Shown piece by piece: positions 15,965 to 28,815 of a stretch of DNA of 64,000 nucleotides. The first letter of the stretch is position 1. Each line of letters begins with the position of its first letter. The translations under genes and the position numbers were made by a program. This stretch comes from Todiramphus chloris collaris. Taxonomy: Eukaryota > Chordata > Aves > Coraciiformes > Alcedinidae. The notes beneath the pieces were generated by a model, which saw only the letters and a program-made list of their open reading frames with translations, ran no database searches and was not told the origin of the DNA. Location of the stretch: assembly GCA_025345505.1 (NCBI GenBank), contig JANVCC010000014.1, positions 1,084,559 through 1,148,558 on the forward strand, given 5' to 3'.

Positions 15965-18361
15965 GAATCACCGTGCAAGCACTGAACTTCAGCAAGGATG
16001 GTACAACTTCACTGGGATACAGTTTGAGCAACTTACGGGCATTCATGTCAGTGTGCAGCACACAACATCCTGACAGTGACAGCCACCAGGTGTACCTTCC
16101 CTCTTTGTCATTTTGCAAGAAGACTCATCTCCGCTGATGACCTGGCTCAAGAAGTTGATACATCTTTTATTTTCATTCATTCTCGTGACTCTTATCAAAG
16201 ATAACTTGTCAGAGGATCTAATTTTTCTAAGTTTTCTAAATTCAGGCCAAATATTGTTTCCCACTTAACCAATTTCACATGTCAGAGCTGTCAGGAAAGC
16301 AAAGTTGCCAATCTGCAGGGAATGCCATTTAAGAGAAGACTATAAAGGGTTTTGAGTTCAATCAAGCCAAAGTATCATTATTGTTTCCTTGTTTCTTAGA
16401 AAAACAGCAATTCTGAGAAACTGTGATTTGAAAATCACTGAAAACATGATGTAACCAAAAAGAGAGCTGCTCCCTGGACATATGCATTTTCTAGCACTAG
16501 AGCCACTGGGACCACTGATCTCAGGAGCCTGTCACAGAACCTTTGGGCCCTCTCTTCTTGCTCTACAATAGGCCATAGGATGATCTGACAGCTGGACAGT
16601 TTAGACTGTTCAACAAAGATTAGACAAAATTGTTGCTGAATGACCCTTAACTGTGCTTAAGTAGCAGCATAGTAAGCTGTTGCTAGGGAATTTGTTTTAA
16701 TGATATAACTGTTTTGCCCACAAAAGTGTGAAGCACTTCTGATACAAGGTACAATAGCAGGGTAACTGAAGAAATGAGAAAGAAATAAAAGTGCTTTGTA
16801 CTTTTGGTCCAGTTTTCCTCTTTGCAATCAACAGGAGGTTTGTCATGACTTCAAAGGGGGCAGAAAGAGACCCTTTATTTGAAGTTTAGTTTACAAGCTT
16901 CTGAAGCATGCTACAATGGCTCAAATGTAAGATGAAAATTGAAGGGTTGAAACCTTTAATTAAAAAAAAAATCAACAATGAAAAAAGCCCAACTTTAAAG
17001 ACATAAAGAAAAGCTTCAGATCTAAAGAATATGATCTGAAAACCCTTCAGGGATAAATTATTGTAATTGTTAGCCTTGCACCAACAAGCCATAGCTTCCA
17101 CTAGAGAGAAAAATAGAAAGGAAAACGAAGGAATTTTCAGCTTGATTATGTTGATTCATCATCACCTAACAATGCAAAAAGAAAGAAAGGAAAGGCAAAA
17201 AAGAAAATTCCTAGCTGCTATAACACAGATCTACTGCTGACTTCATCTTCTTGAGATCAGTGCAAAGACAGAAGACGCTTGTTTGAAGTGCCCTGGTGAG
17301 GGTTCCTCTGAAATAAGCAAGTGTTCCTGCAGGGAGAGAGAGTGAGATTTTTTTCTTGGTTTTTTTTTTTTTTTTGTTATCACAATTCTCTCAAAGAGGA
17401 AAAGAGGACACATACTCCTGTAGCCCTCAGAAGCAGTGTTTCATGCTGGATTGCCCTGGTGGTATGGGTTCTCCTGCTCTCTGATTGGGTTGGGCTTATG
17501 GCTAAGGGAGCACTGACTGGCTCCTTCACTATTTTCCTTCTCAGCTGTATCCAGTGGGAAAGGGATTCAGCAGAAAAGTGTGGCCTGAGTAAGGGATCTG
17601 TCAAATGACAAGTTTTGGAAAGATTTTAATGCATTTGCACTGTGGTTGTCTTCTTAGATGTTACTGTATGAATTTTACATAGGGAAAGACAGAAAAATTT
17701 GACAAGGATAAATGGCTGATTTCAGCGAAGTCCTTGCAGGCATTGGCTTTGACATCTCACAGAAGGTGTCTCATCTGAAGGGTAAATCTGTTCATAATAA
17801 CTACAAGAGAGTTGATAAATAGCAACCAAGATGATAAAACAATTATTATAATAATATCCATATCCTTTGTGTTTATTTTAAGGCACATTTAATAATTTTG
17901 TAAATTATTGGTGTGTCTGAGATAATAAATACTATATGAAGACAGATAAAGGGACAATGATGATACATGTGTTAGCCTACAAAATATATAGTAGTCAGCA
18001 TATTTGTTAATCAGTGAAAACACTGCTATGACAAATCTGAAAATACACTCTTTCAAATAATTTTTCACGGTTCTTGTGAAATGTGTCACAGCTTCCAACA
18101 TTCCAACTTGTTAAGACATGACAGATGAAGTGTCACTCCATGATTAGTAATAGGGAATGGCAATGTTTAAGTTAAATAAAGTCTGAACCACGGTTCCTGA
18201 CCTAAGTCCAATTAAGGAGTGTCTGAGAAAGACCAAGGATGTAAAAGACACCACCCATCTCCTGTCATCCCCTGTCACATCATCCTTCAGTGAACCAATC
18301 TCCACCAATCTCTGTCCACAGTTTTATCATCTGCTTTCAGGTCTGATTCCCCTGCACTTAC

Positions 18362-18564
18362 CTTTCTTTTTGGTGGTGAGCATGATGACCCTCGGGGAAA
18401 ACCTCTGCTGGGTTCTGACGCCCACGAGTTTGGAGTAGGTGTCCTGCAGGAGGCTGAAACCATATTGTCCTAAAACTGCAGGACCCAGCTGCACTGGGAA
18501 TGTGCTTGTGTTGGCAGAAGAGGCAGAGCGGCTGTGCCCGTGTGCCCTGGAGTGCACATACTGT
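18362..18564 (-). CDS. Candidate internal coding exon of an unidentified host gene
   Basis: On the minus strand an open frame of 67 codons is bounded by an acceptor (TGTTTGCAG, first exon base 18,564) and a near-perfect donor (AAAG|GTAAGTGCAG, last exon base 18,362). The split codons imply phase 2 at the start and phase 1 at the end. The exon is clearly more GC-rich than its surroundings. The peptide begins QYVHSR, has a Ser-rich segment, and ends in RVIMLTTKKK. I do not recognise the protein and see no domain. No neighbouring exon was found in the window. The donor and composition favour a real exon; the lack of an identified family means it could be chance or a decayed exon. Confidence 0.35.
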
Positions 18565-21500
18565 CTGCAAACACAGCTTTCTTAGCCTGTAAATCTGTGT
18601 TTGCCCCCAGGAAAAGCTAAACAGACTAGTATACAGGTTTTCAGAGGTATTTGCTGAGAAGACGTGGAGAAGCAAAAGGGAGCCACATAAAGAAATTGCG
18701 GTAGAAGATCAACAAGCACACCTGCTGAATGCAAACAGATACACTGAACAAATGTGAGGCAAGGGAATACTTGAGATTAACCTCTAATGACAGGAAAGTA
18801 AGGTTAGGGAATTATCTGCTTGCATTCATTTTCCCCTGGTGCAGTATATAGCATGGTCAAGAAAACAGTTCAACCAGTGCTGCCATCCTTATTACTATTA
18901 TTTTAAGTTAATAAAATATTAACATTTATGTCCTTTTTGCTACCTTTCTTCTCAAAAGATCTTTCTCTTCCTTTCACGTCATTAAGAAAAAGTTTCCAGC
19001 TCTTAAAGAATGCATTACCAGACTAATTTTTAATGAATTATTTCTATTTCTTATTCACTACCATCTTGTGGATTATGCCTGGTATTTTACCAGCCTCTCT
19101 TCAGAAATTAGTTCAGGTCCCTTAAGGCACCTTTGAGAATATCAGAGTAGAAGCAGAAAGTAAGATTATTTTATAAAGAGGGGACAGTTGAAAAAGGAAT
19201 ATTTTAATAGGGAATAGCAGTGTTATGCTATAAAGAAAAGAGAAATATGAGATTCAGGGGCAGGGGGGAAGGAAATTCTAGGAAAAACTTGTGAAATTGT
19301 ACATGCTTCTCTTCCCTCTAAATTTCATGGGCATTTTCAAATGCTGTGGAGGTACATCCAGTTCTGGAAGTAGCTCCCAGCACTCAAACACATTTTAAAT
19401 GTTATAACTGGGAAATAGAGATCATAACCCATATAATTAAGGGCATCTGCATCTGGTCCTAAGGATTTACAGTAATGAAAGTGAATTTATAGTGTCTTGT
19501 CTCATCTATGACAATATTTGAAGCTATGTAAATAAGCAAACCTCAGTGTTTCAGGTGCAGGACAAACATTTGAATTGTTGGGAATAAAACAGCATTGACT
19601 TAACTGGTTTATTTGAACCCAATCTTCTTTATTTTTGATCAATAAATCCAATCCCATCTTTTTCTAGAGCACTTTCTCTCTCTCTGGGTCAGACTAATAA
19701 ATTTATAACTGCTTCTACCCTGTAGTCTGGTACATTTATAATTGCTTTTATGGTGCTGCACTACAGCCGTCTCCTGAGAGCATCCTAGTTTCTGTTGGTC
19801 TCATGATCAATTTGACATAGTCTCATAAAACCTACAGCTCTTCTGGCAATCAATACATAGGTTACTCTTTTCAGAATGATGTAACCACAGAATTAAAGTT
19901 TTTGTCACAGTATAATTAGTGTAATGTCACTTTTTTTTTGTGAAAGGGATAAACAGTTATTGGCAGAAATATCAAATATTTCAGGTATCTGGATGTCTAT
20001 CTGTCAAAATAAATATTAAGCACCTTTTGATGCATCAAAATTATATTAATAATGACTGTCACAAATGGTGACATGAGTAGAGCAATGTCACGACATAATT
20101 TATCCCAAATTAAACCCACATTTTGTTAATCATTGGTATTAGAGTGGTCTTTTATATAGCTGAATTCCTATCCCAGTAGGATTACAACAAATTACATTTT
20201 TTCCTATGGAATATAAATAATATCCTTTTTTTTTGTCTGCCAGGGCTGAAGCCTTTCTACACTCCTCTAATCTTAAGAGTTTTCTTCTGACTATACAATG
20301 TCTGGTATTGATGTCAACCTATCTTTTATCCATTTCCATAAACATTCAAATTACTGTCTCCAAACACTACTGTCCTCCACCCGAGCTTGCAAAAGACCGT
20401 AGGACCTGATATGCCTGGTCAGAAATAGCTCATATGAAGTGATTGTGCCTTCATACCCTACACAGTAACGCCAAAGTCAGACTGCTTGGGTTTTATTGAG
20501 TTTATTCTCATTCATCCCTTTCAGACTTTTGTTTCTCAAGTGCTTCTTCCATTCCTTCACAGTCTTTACTCTTTCTACCCTGAATAGGCCATCAGCTAAT
20601 TTCATCTTTCCTAGATTGAAGATAACTTCTAGATTATATTATACCTCTCTTAATTTATTACGTCAAGCAGATTATATACAACATCATGTCCAAGAATCCT
20701 TTCTGTTGTTTCGGACTTGTAGGGAGTTCATTTCTACTCAATTTTATTTTTGTTCTACCTTTCTGTCAGTTAAAATCAATGAAGTAAACAGTCCTTTCTG
20801 GCCGACCTTAAAGCATTTCAATTTATTTCTTTTCTTCTTGTTTCAACATAATAGGTTTCAAGTCTTGTCCTTCAAGACAACAGACCTCACAATATCTGGA
20901 GTCTCTTTTGAAAACAAAATGCTATTCAGAATCTCATCTGGAACAGCAGTCCAACAGGAACAAAGATATTCAGCTTTTGTTTCTTACAATCCTTTCAAAT
21001 GAATAATTTCATGCAATGGCAGCAACCTTACTGCAAACCAAAGTCAGGACAGACCAGCATCCTGTTTTTACTAGCTAGCTCTTTATTCTTTCTGAGGGTG
21101 GTTGAACTTCTTCCAATAACCATTAACTTAAGAGTGGTTTATATTAAAATAAAACTCTTTTTTTTTTTTTAATGTAACATTTTTCCAAGAAAAAGAAAAA
21201 AAGAAACTGGAATTTTTCTTCTCACTCTCTTGCTTCATATTTTTTCCATGAAGTACTAGAGAAAAAAGCAAACAAGGAGGAGGGCAGAAATCAGCATGGA
21301 AAACAAAACAGCTTCTGTAAAATCACAGCTGAAAACTTGACTGTATAAGCAACTATTTTCCAGACGTGTGGAATAAAAGAGCTGAATATTCACAACCATT
21401 TTCCTTTTTCTTTTTTTTTAAAGTAGATCTGAGAGGTTTCTCTGGACCTTAGGCAATAGAGAGGTATGCTTTGTAATCCACTACATTAGTTAATTCTTGT

Positions 21501-23329
21501 TCGCATATAAACACTTTCATTTATAAGGAGCATCCCTGAGTCTTTCTAAATGTAAATTGTATTTGTTATATAAGAAAAACTCATGCTGCAGTCAGAATGG
21601 TCTGAAATACAGTCCCAGTATTATGATAAATTTACTTCATTTTCACTGGAAAGAATTATGTCTGGAAAGTCAAGAATAGATTTTGTCAAGAAAATCGGGT
21701 ATTTCCTATGCCTGTGACAAAGATATCCATTTCCCTTTTTAAAAAACTTTTTTTGACTAAATGGCATGTGATGTTGGTAAAAGATTTAGGAGAAAAACAC
21801 AGTAAAGTCAAACCAAACGTGGCGATTGCAGAGCACTCATGTGCCCTGAAAAGTGGAGAAGGGTGCTGAGTTCCCCAAGTCAGCTGCTGGATGGGAAGGA
21901 GGATAATGCTGTCAGTGATATGCACTGCCTAAAACAATAAGCTGTCCTGAGAAACAGGGCAAATTAGGCCATGGTCAGCACTGTAATAACTCCTCTACCC
22001 TTGGGACTGGTGCTGGCACCAGCAGAGCAGTGTCCTGCAGAGTGTAGATGCACTATTTACCTTGCAGCTGGCTTGGAAATGCTAACACAATGTTTTTCTG
22101 GATGCAATCTACCTCTAGAGCTGCCCTCTGAAATACATATATTCAGCCATGTCATTTGTGTCCCAGAATCTTGATGTGATACCACAATTCTAGTAAGTCA
22201 CAGTTCACTTGAAATTATAGGTACGTTCCTGATTTTTAACATACCTTTCAGCAAATGTATCACTTGAAAAAAAAAGTGGATCTTAATTCAGAAAGGCACA
22301 GGCCAGATTTTATAGCTCAGTGGAAATATATCAATCAACTAGGTGTTTCTCCTGACAAAAATGCACATCCTAGCAATATTCATACCTTTTCTTAAATTTC
22401 AGGTTTTGGCATGGAAGGGGAACGTGATAGGATTTGTGTTTGGAAATCTGAAAATATATCTGACACAGGGGGTAGCAGCTTCAGCCCAACCAAGTGCTCC
22501 TAATGCTTCTTGAGGATCCATCTCCATTAACACAACCATGACAGGATCAAACAAGCAAAATAAATATATAAAGACATATTAACGGTGCTAACAACTACTG
22601 CATCTGCAGCTTCCAGAGTTTTAATAAGGTTCTGCAGTTTCAATAAGCAGTGTGAAACTCTGCAACTACAAAAATGTGAATGCAGTTGTAATATGTGGAA
22701 ATAGAGGTACTCTATCAGGTTCCTTGCAAGGTTTCACATTGGCCAAGCTGTTCTGAAGCTGTCCTTGGCCAGAAGGACATTGTCCAGTGTTGCACATAGT
22801 CTGTCAATAGGTTTCAAGTTTGTGATCTCCCCCTTGACATATTTACAGAATGTTATAGTGAGGGACTGAGGATGCACGAGCAATTTCTCTTTTGCAGACA
22901 GTCTCCTTAACAACCCAGATAGACTGTAAGGAGTTCCTGGGGTAATTATTGAGTGCCTCTGTAGTTACCTTTTATTTTTCTTTCTGTGAATCTCTATGCT
23001 CACATTTACACGATAATTCAGTTTTCTGTGCTCTGTATAAAATCTCTTACGAAGAAGAAATGAGTCTAGGGTATTTTTCCCACATACTTTTTCTACTTGC
23101 TACATTGTAGCAGCTCCTCATCCTGCAGGTTGACAGAATTGTTCGCAATCCATTGACACTTACAAAGCCAGCTTTCACTTTTGTTCTGTTGTTTTCCTCA
23201 AGGCACAGAGACTCTTAGTCAGTGACTTTATTCTGAATTGGTTCTACCTCCCAAAGGAAAAAAGTCTGTAAATCAAAAAAGTGTTTTTTGAGAAGAGGAT
23301 TGGACAAGAGAGTGATAGCTGTCTACTGT
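18565..23329. other. AT-rich non-coding sequence
   Basis: No recognisable gene or repeat. The longest open frame (20,496-21,002, plus, 168 codons) is dominated by Leu, Phe and Ser and reads like T-rich non-coding DNA, so I do not call it a gene. Poly-A and poly-T runs occur near 19,930, 21,160 and 21,410. Confidence 0.55.
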
Positions 23330-23620
23330 TCACTGTTTATACTGGGAGTGGAGAGGTGCAGCAAGAGCAGGCAAAAGAAGTCACTTTATTAATTTATAAT
23401 GCCATTTTATATACCCTAGCCCCATAGGGCGACTGGTCAGTGATCACCCATCTCCTAGGGTGACTGGCTAAAGTCCTACAACACCTATTTCAAAATATTT
23501 TTCCAATGTACCATAAACAGAACTTAGCAAAACACCAGGTGTTGGTCTAGCTTACAAAAAACATCCCACTGTTTTTCATAACTTGCATGAGAAAGGCAGG
23601 ATTCTCACCGAATATTGTGA
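23330..23620 (-). mobile_element. Probable solo LTR of an endogenous retrovirus
   Basis: Read on the minus strand, the segment has LTR architecture in the right order: a U3-like part with the related blocks CAGTCACCCTAGG and CAGTCGCCCTATGG, a TATA box (GGGTATATAAAATGG), then about 25 bases later an AATAAAGTGACTTC polyadenylation signal, and a pyrimidine-rich U5-like tail. There is no internal retroviral sequence on either side, so it is probably a solo LTR left by LTR-LTR recombination. The outer ends are approximate because no target-site duplication could be fixed. Confidence 0.55.
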
Positions 23621-25714
23621 GAACCTGAGAAAATCCCTCTGATAGAAGCTTTTCAGCATCCACAGTCTACAATAATACATTCAAAAAGGTCTGATGTAAT
23701 AGCACGAAGCAAAAAAACTCCATGCTTTTTCTTTTCTCCCTAGTTGACTGCACATTTTCCATGGCATAAAACAGAGTACAGGTCTGAAAGATGGAGTTAT
23801 TTATAACCTTTGAGCCTGAAACTTCAGTTTGTTCTCATCTGTTTTGAAAACCATATTTTTCAGTGAAGTCAGAGAAGATTCCATTGTTATAATAAAGACA
23901 GGAGTTAAGAGGAGTACCTACTCCCCTCCTCTGAGCTTTTCTTGTCTAATGAATAAGCGTGAGCCACAGAGTGTAGGAACAAATTCAAGAAGATATAAAC
24001 TATTCTTTACTCTTTTATAATAGACTGTCCTCTGGCTTTAGCATATGGCCAGGATACCACACAGAACAACAGTTTCTTATTATAGATCAGGAACAGCACT
24101 GAGCCAACTGCAGTTTCAAATCCATCTGCCCGTACAAAAATAGTTTCTCACTGGGATCTTCCTTCTAATGCTGAATTATTTCTGGCCACAAACCTCTTCT
24201 TACCAAATGACTTGGGAAACAATGCACTTTTTTAAAAACAAAATTGAAAGGGACAGAGAGCTCCCCCTACCCAGTGTCACTACAGTGGCCTAGCATTAAG
24301 CACAAGGCCCACAGTCCTCCCAGATCCTCTTGGGATAACTTTATAATGCTTATCTCCATTGTGTTGACTCAGTATTCTATGAATATCCATATGCTGTCTG
24401 TCTCCTGAAATCAGATTGGTCAGACAAGACTGTAGTATCTTTGCAGAGTCGCTCTGTTGTCCATGCGTTCAGCATCATTGCAAAGATTTGTGGTCTTCCC
24501 TGGATCTGCATCCACTGGACCTTGTCTTAGTTGTACATTCTTCCCCATCCAAACCTTCTGTTTTTAAGGGAAAAAAGCAACTTTGTGCTAGTTTGGTTTA
24601 AGTTTAATGCTGTTATTTTCCCCCAACCTGACTGCTTTATGCTCCTGCGTATTTTACTTTTTTTCCTGTTTCTCAGCCAGATGATTTTCCTACTCTTTTT
24701 TTTTTTTAATACATAATAAAAATATAAATCCACCATCTTTTCAATCTTTTTTAATCCTTATCAGCTAACTACATTTGCTTCTAACAGAAACAGGACTTCT
24801 TCTATAATCTGTCCTCCATTGAAATGTTCCTTCCCAAAATTACCTGGTGAAAATATTACCCTTAGCTGAAAAAAGGGGAAGAGGATGTGGGATTAAGCAG
24901 TTTAACATAAGTGTTTATTCTGTTTCATTTTGAGTTCAACACTGCAGATCAGGCACTGCACTGCAGCATGCTTCCCAAAACTCACAGGAGCACAGCTCTC
25001 ATCTCCCTTGTCTTAGCTGTGTATTGGTTTAACTCCATGAAAGTCTATAAGGTTACACTGATATAAAATTTGGATGACAGATTGACAGTTGGGGCTATTA
25101 TAATTTTATTTTTGTGGACACAAATCTTGTTCTAAGTCAGTTCAAAGCATTCAGAATTGTTTCTACCTATTCACTTCAATTTAGAGCCTGCTACTGAAGT
25201 ACCAGAAGCAGGAAACCTTGTATACAGCTCAGTCGCTTCTGTGCTCCTGCAGCATTTTAGTGAACTGTCTATGGTACATCACTCTCATAATAGAGAAAAG
25301 CCCTTTGGACAGACACAAATGAATCTGCATAAGCTGAAATTGCTGTATGAAGTTTCTTACTCATGGGTAAGGAACTAGTAGAAAATTGAGATGGAAATCA
25401 AATACTACATTAACAGGTTAATAGCCTATGTAAATCACAGCTGATCATCACCCATTTACTCAAAAGTATCTATTTCAAAATCCTAAGACTTTCAAAAACA
25501 AGTTAGAGATGAATCAGAAGCTCAGAGTGCTTCCTGGTAATTAAATCTTTGTCTAGATATGCATTACAGATACATCAAAAAAGGATGTGATTTATGTTTT
25601 CCATTAGATGTTGAAATGGTTCTTGGTCACTGACAGGAAAATTTGTAAGTAAATAAATGTAAGTTGCTGCAGCCTGTATCTCATTTTAGTCTTTGCTGGG
25701 GAAAAAAAATTGTC
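23621..25714. other. Unassigned AT-rich sequence
   Basis: Only short open frames on both strands and T-rich runs (near 24,690). Nothing resembling a gene, an RNA or a recognisable repeat was seen. Confidence 0.55.
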
Positions 25715-26745
25715 TGAAGAGGCCCAAAAGGTAGTGGTGAATGGAGTTAAATTCAGTTGGTGGCCAGTCATGAGTGGTGTCCCTCAGAGCTCAGTACTGG
25801 GGCCAGTTTTGTTTAATACCTTTATCAATGACCTGAATGAGGGGATCAAGGGCACTCTCAGCAAATTTGCAGACAATACCAAGTTGGGCAGGAGCGTTGA
25901 TCTGATTGAGGGTAGGTAGGCTCTTCAGAGGGATCTGGACAAATTGGATCAATGGGCTGAGGCCAATGGGATAAGGTTCAACAAGGCCAAGTGCTGAGTC
26001 CTACACTTGGGCCACAACAACCCCAGATAGTGCTACAGGCTTGGGAAAGAGTGGCTGGAAAGCTGCCTGGCAGAAAAGGACCTGGAGGTGTTGGTCCACA
26101 GCCAGCTGAATATAAGTCATCAGTGTGCCCAGGTGGCCAAGAAGGCCAATAGCCATCTGGCTGGTATCAGAAATAGTGTGGGCAGCAGGACTAGGAAAAT
26201 GATCATCCCCCTGTACTCAGCACTGGTGAGGCTGCACTTTGAATATCATACTCAGCTTTGGCCTATCACTTCAAGGATATTGAGGTGCTGGAGCATATCC
26301 ACAGAAGGGCAATGAAGCTGGTGAGGGATCTAGAAAACAAGTCTTATGAGGAGCAGATAAGAGAATTTGAGTTGTTTAATCTGGAGAAAGGGAGACTGAG
26401 GGGAGACCTCATTGCTCTCTACAAATACCTGAAAGGAGGTTGTAGCCAGGTGGGGCTTGGTCAGTTCTCTGAAGTAACAAGCGATAGGACGAAAAGAAAT
26501 GGACTCAAGTTGCATCAGGGGAGGATTAAGATTGTACATTAGGAAAAAGTTCTTCACTAAAGGATTGTAAAGCACTGGACCAGGATGCTCAGGGAAGTGG
26601 TGAGTCATCATCCTTAGAGGTATTTCAAAGACTGGCAGATGTGGTGATTAGGGGCATGGTTTAGTGGTCGATTTGTCTGTGCTGGGTTAACAGTTGGACT
26701 TGATCTTAAAGGTCTTTTCCAACCTAAAGTATTCTATGATTCACT
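25715..26745 (+). mobile_element. CR1 LINE, 3' half (RT C-terminal part plus 3' end)
   Basis: CR1 non-LTR retrotransposon, 5'-truncated as is usual. The reading frames, broken by stops and frameshifts, run through the RT signature region ([13 protein letters not shown], then [10 protein letters not shown], where the usual FADD has become FADN). They continue to the conserved C-terminal part ([31 protein letters not shown]). The element ends in the CR1 3' tail with 'ggtcttttccaacct' and 'attctatgattc'. The frame breaks and the changed catalytic residue show that it is dead. Confidence 0.92.
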
Positions 26746-27104
26746 GTAGTAGTGATTTACTAAAGGTTAAATTCTGCTTCTGTGCCAGGAGTGCTAAGAA
26801 AGCCTCAAAGGTGATCATGCTGACATTCCTTCAGGTAGAACATAGCTTCTGGGCACCAAAGTGTAGTGCATGTGCCTTATCTTATTCCTCTCAAGAAAGA
26901 TGCAAGCAATGCATAACTTCAGGAAGAAACTTATAAGATGTACAATTTGATCTATGTTCCTTCCTGCTGAATATACACGGGCCTTTCTGACTGCAGACAC
27001 ATTGAGCAAGGTCTACTGTCCTTTCCACATGTGGGACATTACTCCAAAGATAACTTTAGTACAGCCAGTATAACTCCATTAGAACCTTCTGCCTTTTCTT
27101 TTTA
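26746..27104. other. Short unique spacer
   Basis: Unique sequence between the CR1 tail and the microsatellite block. No gene seen. Confidence 0.5.
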
Positions 27105-27241
27105 GTCCTTCCTTCCTTCCTTCCTTCCTTCCTTCCTTCCTTCCTTCCTTCCTTCCTTCCTTCCTTCCTTCCTTCCTTCCTTCCTTCCTTCCTTCCTTCC
27201 TTCCTTCCTTCCTTCCTTCCTTCCTTCCTTCCTTCCTTCCT
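27105..27241. repeat. (CCTT)n microsatellite
   Basis: About 34 nearly perfect CCTT tetramers running into an assembly gap. One strand is pure pyrimidine and the other pure purine, so the tract can adopt triplex (H-DNA) structure and is prone to sequencing failure. The long open frames on the complementary strand (alternating Arg/Lys/Glu/Gly) are artefacts of the repeat. Confidence 0.97.
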
Positions 27242-27341
27242 NNNNNNNNNNNNNNNNNNNNNNNNNNNNNNNNNNNNNNNNNNNNNNNNNNNNNNNNNNN
27301 NNNNNNNNNNNNNNNNNNNNNNNNNNNNNNNNNNNNNNNNN
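27242..27341. other. Assembly gap (100 N)
   Basis: Exactly 100 N, the conventional placeholder for a gap of unknown size. The repeat unit differs on its two sides, so the real sequence contains at least one switch of repeat type. Confidence 0.97.
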
Positions 27342-27580
27342 CTTTTCTTTTCTTTTCTTTTCTTTTCTTTTCTTTTCTTTTCTTTTCTTTTCTTTTCTTT
27401 TCTTTTCTTTTCTTTTCTTTTCTTTTCTTTTCTTTTCTTTTCTTTTCTTTTCTTTTCTTTTCTTTTCTTTTCTTTTCTTTTCTTTTCTTTTCTTTTCTTT
27501 TCTTTTCTTTTCCTTTCTTTTCTTTCCTTTTCTTTTCTTTCCTTTTCCTTTTCCTTTCCTTCCTTCTTTTTTATTCTTCT
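27342..27580. repeat. (CTTTT)n microsatellite with degenerate end
   Basis: About 34 near-perfect CTTTT pentamers from the gap to about 27,510, then units with extra C (CCTTT, CCTTTT) to about 27,580. It continues the all-pyrimidine strand of the CCTT tract across the gap. Confidence 0.95.
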
Positions 27581-27598
27581 CTCTTTCACTCTCTCCCC

Positions 27599-27613
27599 TC
27601 CCCCCCCCCCCCC
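27599..27613. repeat. Poly-C tract closing the microsatellite block
   Basis: A run of about 15 C directly after a CT-rich transition, so the pyrimidine-only strand extends roughly 500 bases plus the gap. Confidence 0.9.
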
Positions 27614-28636
27614 AAACAAAGAGCTTTGAAAAATACAATTTTGCTGAAAAATAGTAACTGAAATAATTTTTTGTTTCCCACATTGGGAACATATCATGAA
27701 ATATTTGACAGGGAATCATGCAAGGCTGAAGACAATGAATGTTGCAGGGGAGATTCCATCTTCTCTTCTCCATTCAGAAGTAATATATTGGTCTCAGCCT
27801 TTGTTGCATAGGCCTAAGTAGTTGCCAGGCATTTTATAAAGAAATATCTCCTTTAAGAGTGGAGGACCTATTCCTCTGGATCCTACTCCTCTCCATAAGA
27901 ACTGAAATGTAGGGTGTTCAAGGTGATTACCCTGATCTAAATTACACTCAGAAAAAGAGGTAACAAATAAAAATGTCCCAGTCTTCCCAATTTCCCATCA
28001 AAACAGATGAAATTTTAGCCTTTCTTCCCAAAGAAATGAGGATAAACAACTGTGTGGCTTGTGTGCAGCATGTCAGACCATCCTTTTCCCCTAGAAACTG
28101 CTTATTGCAGTTACATAGGTTAAAGAAAACTGATTTAGGGGAAAAGTCCACAGAAATAAAATTTTCCAACATATGTGTGAAAATAGGCAGTCGTTAGATT
28201 GGTGGGTGATGTTCAATGAGTCAATATTTTACTTAATTTATTTACTGTGAGTTTTTATATAACATAAAGAGTGGATTGGAGAAATTTGCCATTGAGAACC
28301 TTAAGACAGTAAAACCAGTTGAGAAATGTATTTATATATACATACATGGCAAATACCAGGTTTAATTCAACAAAAAAATGTAGGTTCTGAGTTTGATGGA
28401 CAGAGCAAGAGAGACATCTGGATCCCCAGCATGCAGGTGGTTAGCTGTACTGTCACTGGAATCAACTGGGAGAAGCTTTCAGGAGGATTCAGTCTCATGG
28501 CTATAATCTGTGTCTGAGTGCTGTAGTCTCCTGGGCTGCACTTAGTGAGTTTTAGAAAAGAGGGCAGGGTAAAACAAAGAAACTATAGGTAAATGTTCTC
28601 ACCTCAAAACTTGTTGATATGGACCCTCCTGTATTT

Positions 28637-28815
28637 CACAGAATCACAGAACAGTTGAGGTAGGAGGGTACCCCTGGAGTGCATGTGGTCCAATCCCCCT
28701 ACTCAAGCAGAGTCTCTTATAGCAGGCTGCCCAGGACCATATTCAGGCAGATTTTGAATATCTGCAAGGATGAAGACTCCACAATCTCCCTGGAGAGCCT
28801 GTTCCAGTGTGTAAA
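28637..28815 (-). mobile_element. CR1 LINE 3' tail fragment
   Basis: On the plus strand it starts with 'cacagaatcacagaac', the complement of the CR1 3' end, and continues with the recognisable CR1 3'-UTR order ('gtccaatccccct', 'gcaggctgcccaggacca', 'tccctggagagcctgttcc'). About 180 bases survive, without coding sequence. Confidence 0.85.

Larger units (their letters stand above)
1..18361. other. AT-rich intergenic or intronic sequence, no gene recognised
   Basis: No open frame here resembles a protein family I recognise, and none is longer than about 125 codons. The stretch is AT-rich with short A and T runs and a (GATA)n microsatellite. A more GC-rich patch at 8,930-9,330 has overlapping open frames on both strands but no clear splice pattern. 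A plus-strand frame at 17,390-17,608 has two hydrophobic stretches but no recognisable homology. A possible very old CR1 tail lies at 9,360-9,720. I see no RNA gene or CpG-island promoter. Confidence 0.6.

Noticed and set aside
17321-17608. Plus-strand frame with two hydrophobic stretches, possible membrane protein
   Set aside because: Starts in a T run, overlaps a minus-strand open frame, and lacks splice sites or a family match.
20496-21002. 168-codon plus-strand frame
   Set aside because: Leu/Phe/Ser-rich translation of T-rich DNA with no motif or splice context.
27056-27773. Long Arg/Lys/Glu/Gly frames (213 and 223 codons, minus strand)
   Set aside because: They are translations of the CCTT and CTTTT microsatellites through the N gap.
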